Assembly (NCBI GenBank): GCA_002368545.1
Contig: MTSC01000003.1
Location: forward strand, 682,001 to 746,000
Direction: 5' to 3'
Length of the DNA: 64,000 bases
DNA from: Ramichloridium luteum
Taxonomy: Eukaryota; Ascomycota; Dothideomycetes; Mycosphaerellales; Dissoconiaceae
In this document: positions 44,946 through 56,212 of the stretch, piece by piece
How positions within the stretch are numbered: the stretch's first letter is position 1
How the letters are laid out: each line of letters begins with the position of its first letter
The notes under the pieces: model-generated
What the model was told of the DNA's origin: nothing
The model's database searches: none
What the model saw: the letters and a program-made list of their open reading frames with translations, nothing else
Program-made: the position numbers and the translations under genes

Positions 44946-46677
44946 TTAATATATGGATCGGTATTGTGTGTGGTTGTCGTAGGCGGGAAGTTGGTCGCCT
45001 ATCGGCAGGGTGTAATCCGTGGATTCATCATCAAATGTTGGTGATTTCGGACCAGCAGCTTGTCCGCCTGAGGTGTATGGTGGTAAAGGGATCATACGGA
45101 TGCGGTCGTCGGCGTCGGCGCCGTCTCTGCTTCCCCAAGTCGTCTGTTGCGAAAAGGCGGTCAGCGATCACGCCTTCTCCCCGAACTAGCTTAAAATCAG
45201 AACTCACCTCACTTAAAGTCAAGAGTCCCCATAATTTGATGAGACCGTGGAAATATCCAAAGGAGACGTAAATTGGAATGAAGACGACATCCGCCGGGTA
45301 GCGGAAAAAATGACCCCAAAGCTTTACGGTCTTACTGAAGACGAAAGTCCACGTAAACAGGAACACGAACAACGGTGTCCGGCGGTCCTGCGACCACGTG
45401 GACGATGCTTGATACCAGGAATAAAAGATCAGAGCATCGTACAGAAACGCCCATGCTGTGATGGTCGTTTGCAAGACCGAGTATGTGCTCCAGGGTTGTG
45501 TCCTATCAGCCCGGGCGGTTAGCAGAGGTGATTGATGGTCAATGCTCATGGCGGGGAATTTGTCCACTCACCACCAGTAATGTCTCTCGACGAACAGACT
45601 GGTAAGATTGCTGCGCCAATTACTGCGCACCCAGCGCAGACATTGGCTGAGGTACTTTGGACCGTCCTCCAGCGTGGTCTGAACTTCGGCCTCGCGGTGA
45701 TACTGCATCGCGATCTTCCAGCCATGGGAATACATCCAGCGCGTGATGAAATTGTCATCGTCGGCGTTGAGCTGGCATGTTTGCCAGGTCTCATGCGTGA
45801 AGCCGTGGGTGAAGGCCTCGTCCTGGAGGATCCCGGTGCGGTATGCTACCGTGCGGCCAGACAGGCATGGCAGGCCGCCATCGATGTGCAGACATGCGGA
45901 GCAGTCGAAGTTGCGACGCTCCAAGTACGCAGCGCCTAGGAAGCCCCAGACGCTCACGGTCTCGGAACGCTTCAGCCGTTGCGACGTGCCTACCCCGCCC
46001 ATTTTGGGGTCCTCGAAAGGCGCAAGCATCCACTGCAACACCTTCGGCGGCCAGATAACGTCGTCGTCGACGAACATGGTGATTTTGGTGCACACTTCCG
46101 GGATGGCTCGGCACATTTGTCGTCGCTTGTTGGCTTCCCGGATGCTGAGCACGCGGATTTTCTTGATGTTGATTTTGTTGGCGAGCTGACGAAGCATTGC
46201 TTCCTTCGACTCAATCGTCACCAGAATCACCTCGTAAGGATCGGCTTGCAAGCATGTCCGCAACGTGGTCTCCAACTCATTGCCGCCAGTTGCAATGGTT
46301 GGCAGGATGATTGTGACATCCTGTGACGAATATGTGGGATTCTCCGGAATTGGGGTCGGACGGAAGGTCCAGTGAGAAAGACAATTGACAATCAAACGGG
46401 TGTATCGAAATAACCTGCAAACAACTGTGAGTTCACGTGTTTCGATGAGATGGATCAGGGATCGCGACTAGCGGGGATGGGCTATGGGGAACGGCTTCCG
46501 GCTTGTTCGTCGTCGGACAGAACCAAGCAACGATCGACCGAAAGTGCTGTGTTGAGAGGAGGTGTTTGGGGACATACCAAGCACAAATGGCAATGCAAAG
46601 CCAGGAATCCATATCCATACTGAAGCCCTTAGAACGAATGGGACGTAGCAGACAAAGAGCAGGTCTACATGAGACAT
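44946..46677 (-). CDS. Cps1-like family 2 glycosyltransferase
   Basis: Membrane-bound processive-type GT2 enzyme resembling the fungal Cps1 polysaccharide synthase group. Exons on the minus strand: 46578..46677, 45572..46424, 45208..45502, 44946..45143 (introns 153, 69 and 64 nt), giving 481 residues. N-terminal membrane segment (about 5-35), then RPTPIPENPTYSSQDVTIIL, the usual entry to the catalytic domain. FVDDDVIW (Asp 153-155), DGGLPCLSGRT (about 215-224), ADDDNFITRW (254-263) and Q-x-x-R-W within QCLRWVRSNW (294-303) are the GT2 donor, acceptor and product-binding motifs. Two or three C-terminal membrane helices follow (about 325-420), then a Pro/Gly/Asp-rich tail. Hyaluronan-like, glucan or other product cannot be told. 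The first-intron acceptor was chosen because the nearby alternative shifts frame. Confidence 0.88.
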
Positions 46678-49600
46678 ACGCAGATCTGTCGCTGCACACT
46701 TGGTTTCAAAGAGAGTCCTGGGTCGGAGGACGTGTGAGTATATAAAGAAGCCCGGCGCAGGCAAGAGTACAAACCTACTATGTGCCTGGTTGCAGCATGC
46801 ATGCGTGACGGTCTCCTCGGTTGGACCGTGTCATGCGAGCGCCTAGTGTCCGCTGCACGCGGTGGTGCAGCACTGGACTTTGTTTTATTAGGTGTAGTAT
46901 TTTTACCTGCAGCGCGAGCAATTGCTTCTAGTCTCCAGCATATGAGATCACCGGCGAGCAGCAGATGCAGCCAACGGACCCCAGCAAGGAGCGAGCGCAC
47001 GTACACACACACCCTCACACAGGATACAGTACCACACACTTCCGCGCGCATACCAGACGCCCCCATCGGGGGAAGAACTCGTGGCAGCAGCAGGCCCGGA
47101 AAGGCCGCATAGCCAACATCGGCGAATCCAGCCAGCCTGTCGGCGGGTCAAGCCCAGTGAGGGACTCGTCAGCCAAACGCACCCAGCACGCCCGCTGATG
47201 GGGAGGCGCGATGTAGGCTGGGGCTCCACCACCAACCGAGCTTTCGAATTGCATGCGAGCCCGCGCTGGTCGCTGCAAGAGCTTGGGCGCCCCTCATCCG
47301 ATCTAGGGTGAGGGCAGACACATCCACACCACTCGCACACCCGTACACACACGACACCGGCCGGCCGTGCGATTAGGTGCGAACTGTGCGCGAACGTCCA
47401 GACAATAGGCTGCCCACCAATAGCGATCTCTTTGGCTGGTTGTTGCGCGGTGCGCGGTGGGCAAGGCCATGTGCACATGCCATTGTGAGCGTGACGAGGC
47501 TGAGCATCCGCCAATACTATAAGCTCCCTACAATCGCAATTGGCGCGGTCCATCACAATCGCGGTTCGAAGATCCCCCCATGTCGCCATGGGCAAGGCGC
47601 GATCCCGTTCGTCCTCACCCTTGAGCAGCGCTTCGTGCAAGCGCCTGGCCATTAGAGGTTTGCGGGAAAAAAGGGTCCGTTCTCACCGGCCAACCAGCCG
47701 AGACTCGTGCTCAATGGTTGACGGCCGAAAAGCGTCCTTGCGCCGGGCGGGATGGCGTACAGGCGCGCGCGATCTGCTTAGAACGCGGAAATAGCGTCGT
47801 CTCTGGGTCAAGTTCAGATTGTACTGTACATGGCCTTAGTACAGTTACACTGGAAGCTAATGGCTCAAGCGTCGTGATCTGAGGAGAACGAAGTACTGTA
47901 TTGGCGGGGCCAGATGTGATCCTCGAAGCGCGATAGTATTGCCCTTTGTGACAACGGTCCGATGTGTTTGTGGAGTCGATTGGCAATTTGGAGAGCATTG
48001 GTCGCTCCATGATCGCTCATGTCATTGCCCAATGCTGGCCGGGAGAGAAGCGCGGCAATGCCTGCAAGAAGTGCGTCTTCTGGCGGAGCGAATCCTTCAC
48101 TCCCTGCGCTCTTCCTCCAACATTATTCCGACTTTGTATTGACATTATTCACCGAATCAGCAACTGATTGCCATGGTGGGGTCGAAATGCCCGTGCGTGT
48201 CGTGCTCGCAAGCCTGCGTTGAGCTAACGAAGATGTACCTTCTTGAGTGGGCAAAGCAACTGCTCGTCCCATTCCAACCCTGCAATCAGGCCTGCCACCC
48301 ACCTTCTGCATGCCACAGACAAACGGTACATAACCTGTGCATCCTTCGCCACGGCCGAATGTAAGGGTGACGATTGTCCGTGTGTCTGTATTGGTGGCCG
48401 TGTTCGGATCGCTTGCTTGCGCGGTTGCCGGTGTTTACCAGGGATTGCCACTTGCTAATCATGCTAGCTGCGACTCGCCCGGGTGTGCCCTTCCTCTAGG
48501 CAATTTGGCCGTTTAGATTGATGCGCGCAACCCTTGCCACAATCGTGGCCGGCCCTCGCGACATTCAGAGCGCCACAGTGTCCTTCTTCCGTGCCGTGCG
48601 CATTCGAATAGGACCTCCAGCTGCCTCATTCTGCCCGGGCGGGCCAGCCAGCAGAAGGAAACGCATATGCGTAAATTGGCAGGCGATATGGGTTCGGCAA
48701 GGAGGGCCGACATCCGAAGCACTCGAAACAACCACATCCGCCTACATCACCTCTTACGTCGAACGTGTTTTCCTCGCCGAAAACTTGGATGGTATTGTGC
48801 TGTGACGCAAAGATCCGACTTCACGCGAGCCCACGGCGATGCGGACAAGCGAGCGATGTATGCACCATCATCGTCATCACTGCGCATTAACCGCTTTGCG
48901 AGGGTCCCGCACGCCTCTTCGAATTCCAATGACAGCAAGGCAAATTTAGATTTTCTGGTGCGCTGCGGTCTCAGTACGACTGTGCACCGACGGGTTTGAA
49001 GTCACTTGGAGGCATTGAGCTTTTGTTGCCAAATGTCTGACTATAGTAGCGTATTCTACCTTGTACTGCAGTCGAGATTTGATCACAAAATAATTTCGCT
49101 TATCAACCCTCCCGACTTAAACCGCAGCCTGTGTGGGAGGTCGCTGGGTAGGTGTGTCTCTTCAGCTGAGCATGTTGTCAATACGTGTACACCATCAGTA
49201 GTCACTACCCTTTGTTCGACTAGTGCTGAGCATGCTCTACAATAGGTATAACTAATATGTCGCGCATTGAATTCTCTTCAGGGAACGCTTGGACACAGGG
49301 ATCACGGACGCGTTGTCCCGATTGACTTCTAGGGAGGTGTAAGCGAAGCAAGGACTTTCTTGGCGGCGGGCAAGGCCATTGATGAGATGCTGCTTTTCCA
49401 GGAATGAGTAGCGACACAACGCGGTCTCCACATCTGATAGATTTGTATGACGGTCGTGGGGCACAGCTCGACATGTGCTTGCAGGCCTTTTTCCAAGCAC
49501 GATCGTCAAATAGTAAATGATATGCTTCTAACGACCATCGGGAGGCCATGCTTGTAAGGCTGACGCTCGTGATACCTCTGCTGACAGCCGCTTGTCATGA

Positions 49601-50059
49601 ACGACACCGCACCGTCCTGTCTTACAGTAACTGACTGCTAAGGAAGTCACTAATCATGGGCTGAACTTCATTCGCACGTACTCTCGGCTTCATAAATTCA
49701 TTGTTCTACTTTGGAGATGGCTCACATGGGCTTACGTCTTTTGATGGTGAATCTTGCGAATCTACCGTGTTAAGCTACCTAACAACTGTTATTTTGTGTG
49801 TGAACGAGGTCACCTCACATTCATATGCTAGAATCCATAGAAGATTCGCTTTGCTGAAGAAAACACCTGATGCTGTGGGGAGCAAAGCGGGGGACCGCAT
49901 GCAGACTTTTGATATGGTACTGGAGCAGGACTGCCCTTCGCTGAGATAAAGACACCAAGCTGACCGTACCGATGCTCGCGTCAGCGTGAGAGGTAGCTTT
50001 GTCTTCCCTGAGATTTCTTGCAGCTGCTCTGCAGCAACCGCTCTAGCCGCACGGCCTTT
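46678..50059. other. Gene-free interval upstream of the Cps1-like gene
   Basis: Includes the promoter of the Cps1-like gene. Around 46980-47380 the sequence is rich in short CA/CAC runs, which produce a long but low-complexity minus-strand frame (46948-47652) that I reject. No gene, RNA or transposon is recognised. Confidence 0.5.
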
Positions 50060-50600
50060 TGTTGGCGTTGAGAGGCGCACCGGACCAGTGTTGAGGTTAT
50101 CGACGATGTGGACGGCTAGTCGAATGTATGGGGTAAAGCCCCGTCCGGCGTTGTCCACACGGCTAATAGATGACGAATTTAGCGTCTCTTATCTCGAGCG
50201 AACTGGTGCACTGACGGCGGGCAAGGAAAAGCTTCGACACCACCATCGTCTATCTCCATCGTGGAGTCATGAAAGATCTAAGAGTTGCTGAGCATGTCGT
50301 GCGTGTCCAGTGTTGAAGGCATCTAGTCCGCAAAGTTCCGCCTTCGTTGTCAGCTGGCTTGGTGTCGCCACCTTGCCTTCGAACCGTCCGCTCGTGAATA
50401 AACGGCGCAGCTTTCGGCTGACTCGGCGCACCAGCACGATGTCGCATGACAGTCGGCGCCAACTCTTTCAACCCTCCCACATGGTAGTGCGACAACACGA
50501 TGCATGAAATGCGTGAAGTGGATACCCTACGCCAGCGTGCGAGCACGTCCCAAGCCAACAAGAGCATGCCTTCCAAGCCGCTTTCACCCAAGCTCCACTC
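50060..50600 (-). pseudogene. Relic of a metallo-beta-lactamase-fold hydrolase
   Basis: Three pieces in family order but different frames point to a decayed MBL-fold gene of the LACTB2/polyketide-thioesterase-like type. First is ISCIVLSHYHVGGLKEL (about 50510-50460), where the metal motif H-x-H-x-D-H has lost its D-H. Then comes GGTLRT followed, after a frame change near 50315, by a T-G-H-A-R-H stretch (about 50312-50295) in place of T-P-G-H-T. Last is DNAGRGFTPYIRLAVHI (about 50155-50105), resembling the family's GDNVLG region. Spacing is roughly as in intact enzymes. No intact frame or plausible splicing joins them. Called by eye; chance resemblance of the third block is possible. Confidence 0.45.
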
Positions 50601-53047
50601 TCGGACACCACGGACGTGTGGGACCCTGGTGCCAGAGACCAATGCACACGACATGCCAGACGATTGATTTTTTTTCTCCGCAAGGACACCCAAAGTCTTC
50701 AAGGTGAGGTCCAGGATCATCTCTTGCCATGCATCACCAAACTCTGCGGTGCGTTTCCCGACGTGTCCACAAGCCGATCTACGTCGCCGTCATTCCACTC
50801 GCCTTGCGTCTGCCACTCGCAACTGGCACGGGCTGACGTCAAACGAAGCACGCTCAGCACAATCTCGCGGGACAGTCGGACGCACTGAACGTCATAGCAA
50901 TTCGCCGTAGCTCCGATCTCCGCGATCCACGAGGCAATATTGATTTTTGTTGGTCGGTACTTTCCACCCAGATAATGGTGGTGGTCCGGTTCATGGCATT
51001 CGCGGTGGCTGCGGCGGCACACGCCGCGGCGGCCATGGTCAGCGGTGGTGGTGGTGGGCGATGGCTCTAAAGCTGGGGTGCGCTCTCCTCTCGTGTGGGA
51101 TCGACCGCGTGGAACACTTCCCCGTCTGCACGACAGCATGGATGCCGCATCGTAGTGGCTGCCTATCGCTGCAATGCTTCATGCAATAGTTGCATCTCGC
51201 ACTCATGCGTGCAGCACGATGTACAGCGTCTTCCGTTAGCGGCGTTCGTACCCGGCGCGCGCTGGTCGCATCACCCTTGCAAGAGGATTAGGCGGATTAG
51301 TGTCGTGCATGCCTATGCTGCGGGCGTCAGGAAGACAACTTCCCGCGGCTCTCGCGACTCTTCCTCGCTAATGATGAGCTGCCAAGTCACTGTGCAGATG
51401 AGATGCGACGCAGCCTAGGCCCAGACGCTGGCAGAGCGATGCATGTGCGCCATTTCCTCCCACATGCTTTCATCAATCACTTCAGCTCGGACCATTACGG
51501 AAAGAGAATTCTTTGCGGCGATATGGGGAGTCGTGATTCGAACGGCACATGCTCGACTGCCGTAACCGAGGGGGGGAATGGGCCTCGACGCAAGAGTGAA
51601 GATGATCACTCTGCAGGTACGCATCCCTCCGCTCGTCGGCTTCACATCCCCAAGCGCACAACCGCCGGAACGCCTACGCTGCCTTCCATACTTTTCATAC
51701 GCGCGCGCTAATAGAGACATCAATTCAGTTCGAGACGATCAGTGTTGGACCGGGTGTGGGCCTGAGATGCTCTGCAGCTGGCCTCGAATCTCCACCAATC
51801 TGAGCATCGCCAGACCCTGTGATGCACACAAAGGCTCCCGGCAACCCACATGTTATGGCCCCATCGAGCGTGCATGGTCGCTATAGCGTATCTCAGATCG
51901 AATCATGCAACGCTGCCCGTCAGCGATGTGAGACAGTATAGGTACGAAAGGAGAATCCGGTCTTATCACTCTGAGCGATCGGGCTACGAGTCGTCTCAAG
52001 TTGGTCATTGTTTCCATATGGCCATGTGAGATTCGGATCACGCAGGTAACAAGGCCCCACTACATTCACAGGGCAATTGGCCCTGTCTATACTTTGCCCC
52101 TCAGTTGCTCTAGAGCGAAGGTTGTCTGCGGTCGCGTGAATTTCACCAGCATTTCCGAGGCAGTAGTCCAACCTTAGATGCAGCAACAACGTTGCTTTCG
52201 GTGATGACCGATGTCTCGGCACCATCTCCGGGAATATCTCGGTGCCACACGTAGTGAATTGTGATCGTGGTCGACATTGACTCCGCAATGTAACCATGGG
52301 ATCCCTTGCTGTGGTCTGTCATGGCACAAGGTGTGGCCTGTAAGTGACCTGATTCACACCATCATTGTCGACCAACCGGAGCAATTTCAGATATTTCACA
52401 ACCACATGTGTCACATCGATCATTCTGCCACCCATTATCAGATCGCTCGACGATCTGTAGATTCGGAGGCTTACTTCCACACAACGCATATACTGACCAG
52501 CTGCCGTATCGTTCGGGCTCCACTGTGATCCTCGTGTGTGGCCTACAATTCCGAGGAGATATTGGGGCTCCATCACAAAATGCACCAATTTACTCGACGG
52601 TGTTCATCGTACGAACAGACAAAGTGGTGATTTTCCCTATAATTACTCGTGGCGGAGCCCTCCACACATCAGAGGCCATGCAAGCCACAATGACTTGCTG
52701 AACACACTTCTCGAAGCATGCAGCTATGATGCCGAGGATCCGATCCAAATTGCATGCTGCAGAGTTGCAGACAAGGGAATGGTCATTTCAGTCGCCACCA
52801 TTACAGGGATGGATGTCGTGCCTCTGCGGCATGCGGGAAAGCTTGATCGAAGTCTAGACGAAAGGAAATGTTTAATATCTGCACAGTAGTACACGGCGCC
52901 TGCGTAACTTTCGGCGCGGTCTCCCCTGCCGCCCTGGAGGGCGCCTCGGCTCCTGAGCATGCTAGGCTATCCTGGTGGTGTGGGATGATCTTGCTCTTCT
53001 CCTCCCTCCCCGACAACGTGCTGGCTGGCCGGCCAGGATGGACGCAC
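50601..53047. other. Gene-free interval downstream of atp20
   Basis: Only featureless short frames up to 140 codons. No tRNA, transposon terminal repeat or recognisable protein fragment is seen apart from the relic next to it. Confidence 0.5.
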
Positions 53048-53800
53048 TTAATGATGCGCGTGTGTCTCGCCTCTGTAACCCACAATCTTGAAGCGTCCAA
53101 TGATCTCACCGACCGAGAAGAAGCCAATCGTCTCAGCGCCGATGATAGCGACGGTTCCGAGGGCAGCCGAGTCGAGGTTTCTTAATCGGGTCAAGAATGA
53201 CTGTGGGTTGGTGAGAGCGGTATCGGCGGTGTTGGCTGCAGCCTGGGCTGATTTCGAGGCGAGCGCAGAAGGGTTGCGCACCGCATTCTGGACAGGAGTG
53301 AGGTACGACTGGAGGGTTTGCACAGTCCTACGTCGCGTCAGTTCCGCTTCCAACGTGCAATCTTTTATCTCGGCTGAGCTCTTACGGGGGCTGCATTCCA
53401 CGACCAGTGTAGACCAGCTTCGCAAGCTCGCCAGTCACCTTGGCATAGTACATCGTCGGGGGAATCAGGCCTGCGCATTTGGTCAGTCAATGGCTTCGGC
53501 ATGATTTTGGAGGTGTTTCTCACCTTGGACGAAGGTGATGACCTGGCCGGTCCGACCACCGACGCTCGAGAGTGTGTTGCCCGCGGCGGTCGCAGCGCTG
53601 CTCAGAGCTGAGCTCGCCTGCGCTGTAGCGCGCGAGAGACCTTGCTGGGCCTTGGATGCCGTCTCTTGGGCAGCCTCCTTTGCCTTGGTCGCTCCCGAGG
53701 ATGCAGCATTGGCAGCTTCGGAGGTGGTCGAGGCAGCCCGTCGCTGCACGGCGATCCGCGTCTGGCGGAGAGCGAGTCTGGCCACAGAAGGAGAAGACAT
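53048..53800 (-). CDS. atp20: Mitochondrial ATP synthase subunit g (Atp20)
   Basis: Membrane-sector (F0) subunit g, which with subunit e stabilises ATP synthase dimers and cristae shape. Exons on the minus strand: 53524..53800, 53386..53470, 53048..53327 (introns 53 and 58 nt; GTGAGA...GCAG, GTAAGA...GTAG), giving 213 residues. The N-terminus (MSSPSVARLALRQTRIAVQR) is a mitochondrial presequence, followed by an Ala/Ser-rich stretch. The conserved part starts at VGGRTGQVITFVQGLIPPTM and continues YYAKVTGELAKLVYTGRGM. The C-terminal membrane helix AALGTVAIIGAETIGFFSVG, then EIIGRFKIVGYRG, holds the GxxxG-like packing motif. It is longer than yeast Atp20 (115 residues) owing to the Ala-rich N-terminal region, as in other filamentous ascomycetes. 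Divergent from rok1. Confidence 0.93.
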
Positions 53801-54067
53801 GGCTGCGGTGGTGATGACTGTCGATGATGTTGTGACAGTAAGAGCCCGATGTGAGCAGTTTACCGTCGCGCTCCCTTGATTTTTCGGAGGTTGGAGCCAG
53901 AGCTTTCGGGAATGCACGGAAGTACCCGCGGGCCCAGCACTTTTTTCACCGCCAGCATAACCCTAATTATGCTGCCGAGTCCATGATGGGATCGCAGATA
54001 GATTATGAAATTGTGTAAAAAAACTTTCTGAACCGTCCGGTTGTGATCAGATTGATGTCGCTCCGCA
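53801..54067. promoter_or_regulatory. Shared divergent promoter atp20 / rok1
   Basis: 267 bp separate the start codons of a mitochondrial ATP synthase subunit and a ribosome-biogenesis helicase. Near the middle, 53953-53974 is a perfect inverted repeat with 8-bp arms (CAGCATAA and TTATGCTG) around a CCCTAA spacer. It also contains an AACCCTAA (telobox-like) octamer at 53959-53966. Role inferred from position. Confidence 0.6.
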
Positions 54068-56212
54068 ATGGACGCACTCAAACTGCTCACGCGATCGACT
54101 AAACTATCGAAAAAACCACGATCGACCACGACAACACAGCCGGTAATCCCGTCGCATGGATCGATTGCTTCGTCGCAACCAATCTTCGAAAAGCTAGCCG
54201 CCAATCAGTCGGAGCAGAATACTTCGAGGAAACGCAAACGGTCACAGAGTAGACCACAAGAGTCGGAAGAGTTGGACTTCTTCGGCGGTGCATTTGCGAG
54301 TGGAGAAAAAGCATTGAGCCACATCGAAGCCTCTGACGAAGTTGTTCAACCATCTCTGAACATTGATGCGGAGGCGCATGTTCGATATCAGAACGAGGAA
54401 ACCCGTCCTTCCGATGCTGAGATCAAGAAAGCTTTGAGCTCACAGAAGCTCAAAGTCACTTGGCTCAATCCCGCGACAGCAGGCATAAAGCGACGTCGGA
54501 AAGGACAAGGGAGTGCAAAGGTCAAAGAGAAGACAACGGACAAGGCTTCGCTCTATCCAGAGCCACTCGACTCGCTCGACTCTCTTCGGAAGCGCTTTAC
54601 CTTATCTCCTAGACTATTCGTCAATATCAAAAACGAGGGCTATGTCTTACCTACTGCGGTCCAGTGCGCGGCGCTTCCCATACTACTCGATCCCCAAACC
54701 AGTCTTTCAACTGTGGGTGAAGTGAACAAAGATGCAAATTCACAGGTCAACCTGCTGGCCGTGGCTCCAACAGGCAGTGGGAAAACTCTCGCGTTTTTGA
54801 TCCCAATCGTTCATGCCATTGATCAGCAAAAACTCAAGCATGATACAACTGCGAAGGGGTCATCCGCGATCATCCTTGCTCCGACGAAGGAGCTCGCGGC
54901 ACAAATCGTGAATGAAGGAAGAAAGCTCTGCCAATCAACCAAGGTCAGAATTGCGCTGGTGAAGAAAGGCATGCAATTAACATCAAAGTCCAATCAATCC
55001 ACTACAGATGTCGATGAGCAGAATCATGAGAGCGATGCCACGGTTGTCAAGTCGGACATTCTCGTCGCTACACCGGGAGTGCTCTCAAGCATCTGTGCAG
55101 AAGCCGCAGGACATGGAGCAACGGCTCTGTCGCAGATCCGATATCTCGTGCTTGACGAAGCTGATGTTCTATTGGATCCTCTATTCCGGGACCAGACTCT
55201 GTCCGTATGGAACAGCTTAGACAGCACGGAACTTCGCGTCAGTCTGTGGTCTGCAACCATGGGAAGCAACATCGAAGAACTCGCGAGGTCAATCATCAAC
55301 GATCGCCGAACTGCCAACATAGAACGGGTCAAAACCGATATTCCGGAAGTACCCTTGATCAGATTGGTGGCCGGACTGAAAGATTCGGCACTCCCGAACA
55401 TAAGTCATCGGCTTGTGTACGCTGCTTCAGAGCAGGGAAAACTACTGGGCCTTCGACAGCTGCTCCATCCAACAACGACGTCCGAGGAGTCTGGCTCACC
55501 CTTGATTCCGCCCTTCCTGGTCTTCACCCAGACGATAGAGCGAGCAGCTGCTCTCCATTCGGAACTTCGATACGACATTCCGGCAGAGGCAGGAGGCTTA
55601 AGTCGTGTGGCGGTGCTCCACTCCCAACTTTCCGACGCAGTGCGCGACAGTATCATGACTCGATTCCGTAAGGGCGAGATTTGGATCCTCATCACCACAG
55701 ACCTTTTGTCACGGGGTGTGGACTTCCGAGGAGTCAACGGGGTCGTGAACTACGACATTCCGACATCTAGTGCGGCATACGTCCACCGCGTTGGTCGCAC
55801 TGGCAGGGCTGGACGCGAGGGCGGCATTGCAGTGACTCTGTACACCAAGGAAGACATTCCCTTCCTCAAGCCCATCGCGAACCTGGTCGCGATCGCAGAG
55901 AAACAGAGGAAGGGAGCATTGTCTCAGGATGGCGGTGATGAGGGCGTGCAACAATGGCTCCTCGATGCGCTTCCCACTCTCAGCAAGAAAGGGAAACAGG
56001 AACTTCGTCGGAAGGGTATTGAATCAAGGACAGCCCGCGGTAAGGAAAAGAACCCGAAGGCGGCTAGAAATGCAAGGATTAGCACAAAGGCCGGATACGT
56101 GCGGCGACAAGAGAACAAGAGGCAAGGTGCAATTTTGGGGAGCAAGAGGAGACAGGCACAAGCTGCTGCTGAATCTGACGACGGCGGGAACGAGTTCGCG
56201 GGTTTTGAGTAG
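54068..56212 (+). CDS. rok1: DEAD-box RNA helicase Rok1
   Basis: ATP-dependent RNA helicase of the Rok1/DDX52 group, needed for 18S rRNA processing and small-subunit assembly in the nucleolus. Single exon, 714 residues. An N-terminal extension with a basic KRKRSQSR stretch and the Rok1-like LDFFGGAFASGE precedes the core. Q-motif region PTAVQCAALP is at 195-204. Walker A APTGSGKT is at 233-240, motif Ia APTKELAAQ (271-279), TPGVL (335-339), DEAD within LVLDEADVLLD (360-370) and SAT at 395-397. Motifs V and VI are TDLLSRGVDF and HRVGRTGRAGR. The C-terminus is basic and Lys/Arg-rich. All helicase residues are intact. A modest insert (about 303-328) sits between motifs Ia and Ib. Start ATG at 54068 chosen as first in frame. 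Confidence 0.95.
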   Translation: MDALKLLTRSTKLSKKPRSTTTTQPVIPSHGSIASSQPIFEKLAANQSEQNTSRKRKRSQSRPQESEELDFFGGAFASGEKALSHIEASDEVVQPSLNIDAEAHVRYQNEETRPSDAEIKKALSSQKLKVTWLNPATAGIKRRRKGQGSAKVKEKTTDKASLYPEPLDSLDSLRKRFTLSPRLFVNIKNEGYVLPTAVQCAALPILLDPQTSLSTVGEVNKDANSQVNLLAVAPTGSGKTLAFLIPIVHAIDQQKLKHDTTAKGSSAIILAPTKELAAQIVNEGRKLCQSTKVRIALVKKGMQLTSKSNQSTTDVDEQNHESDATVVKSDILVATPGVLSSICAEAAGHGATALSQIRYLVLDEADVLLDPLFRDQTLSVWNSLDSTELRVSLWSATMGSNIEELARSIINDRRTANIERVKTDIPEVPLIRLVAGLKDSALPNISHRLVYAASEQGKLLGLRQLLHPTTTSEESGSPLIPPFLVFTQTIERAAALHSELRYDIPAEAGGLSRVAVLHSQLSDAVRDSIMTRFRKGEIWILITTDLLSRGVDFRGVNGVVNYDIPTSSAAYVHRVGRTGRAGREGGIAVTLYTKEDIPFLKPIANLVAIAEKQRKGALSQDGGDEGVQQWLLDALPTLSKKGKQELRRKGIESRTARGKEKNPKAARNARISTKAGYVRRQENKRQGAILGSKRRQAQAAAESDDGGNEFAGFE

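Noticed and set aside
46948..47652. 234-codon minus-strand frame with Cys/Val-rich stretches
   Set aside because: Produced by CA/CAC-rich low-complexity sequence; no family resemblance and no plausible gene structure.
50250..50720. Intact 156-residue gene carrying the HYH motif
   Set aside because: The frame starts and ends without family support, the metal-binding motif is broken, and the continuing similarity shifts to another frame; treated as a relic.
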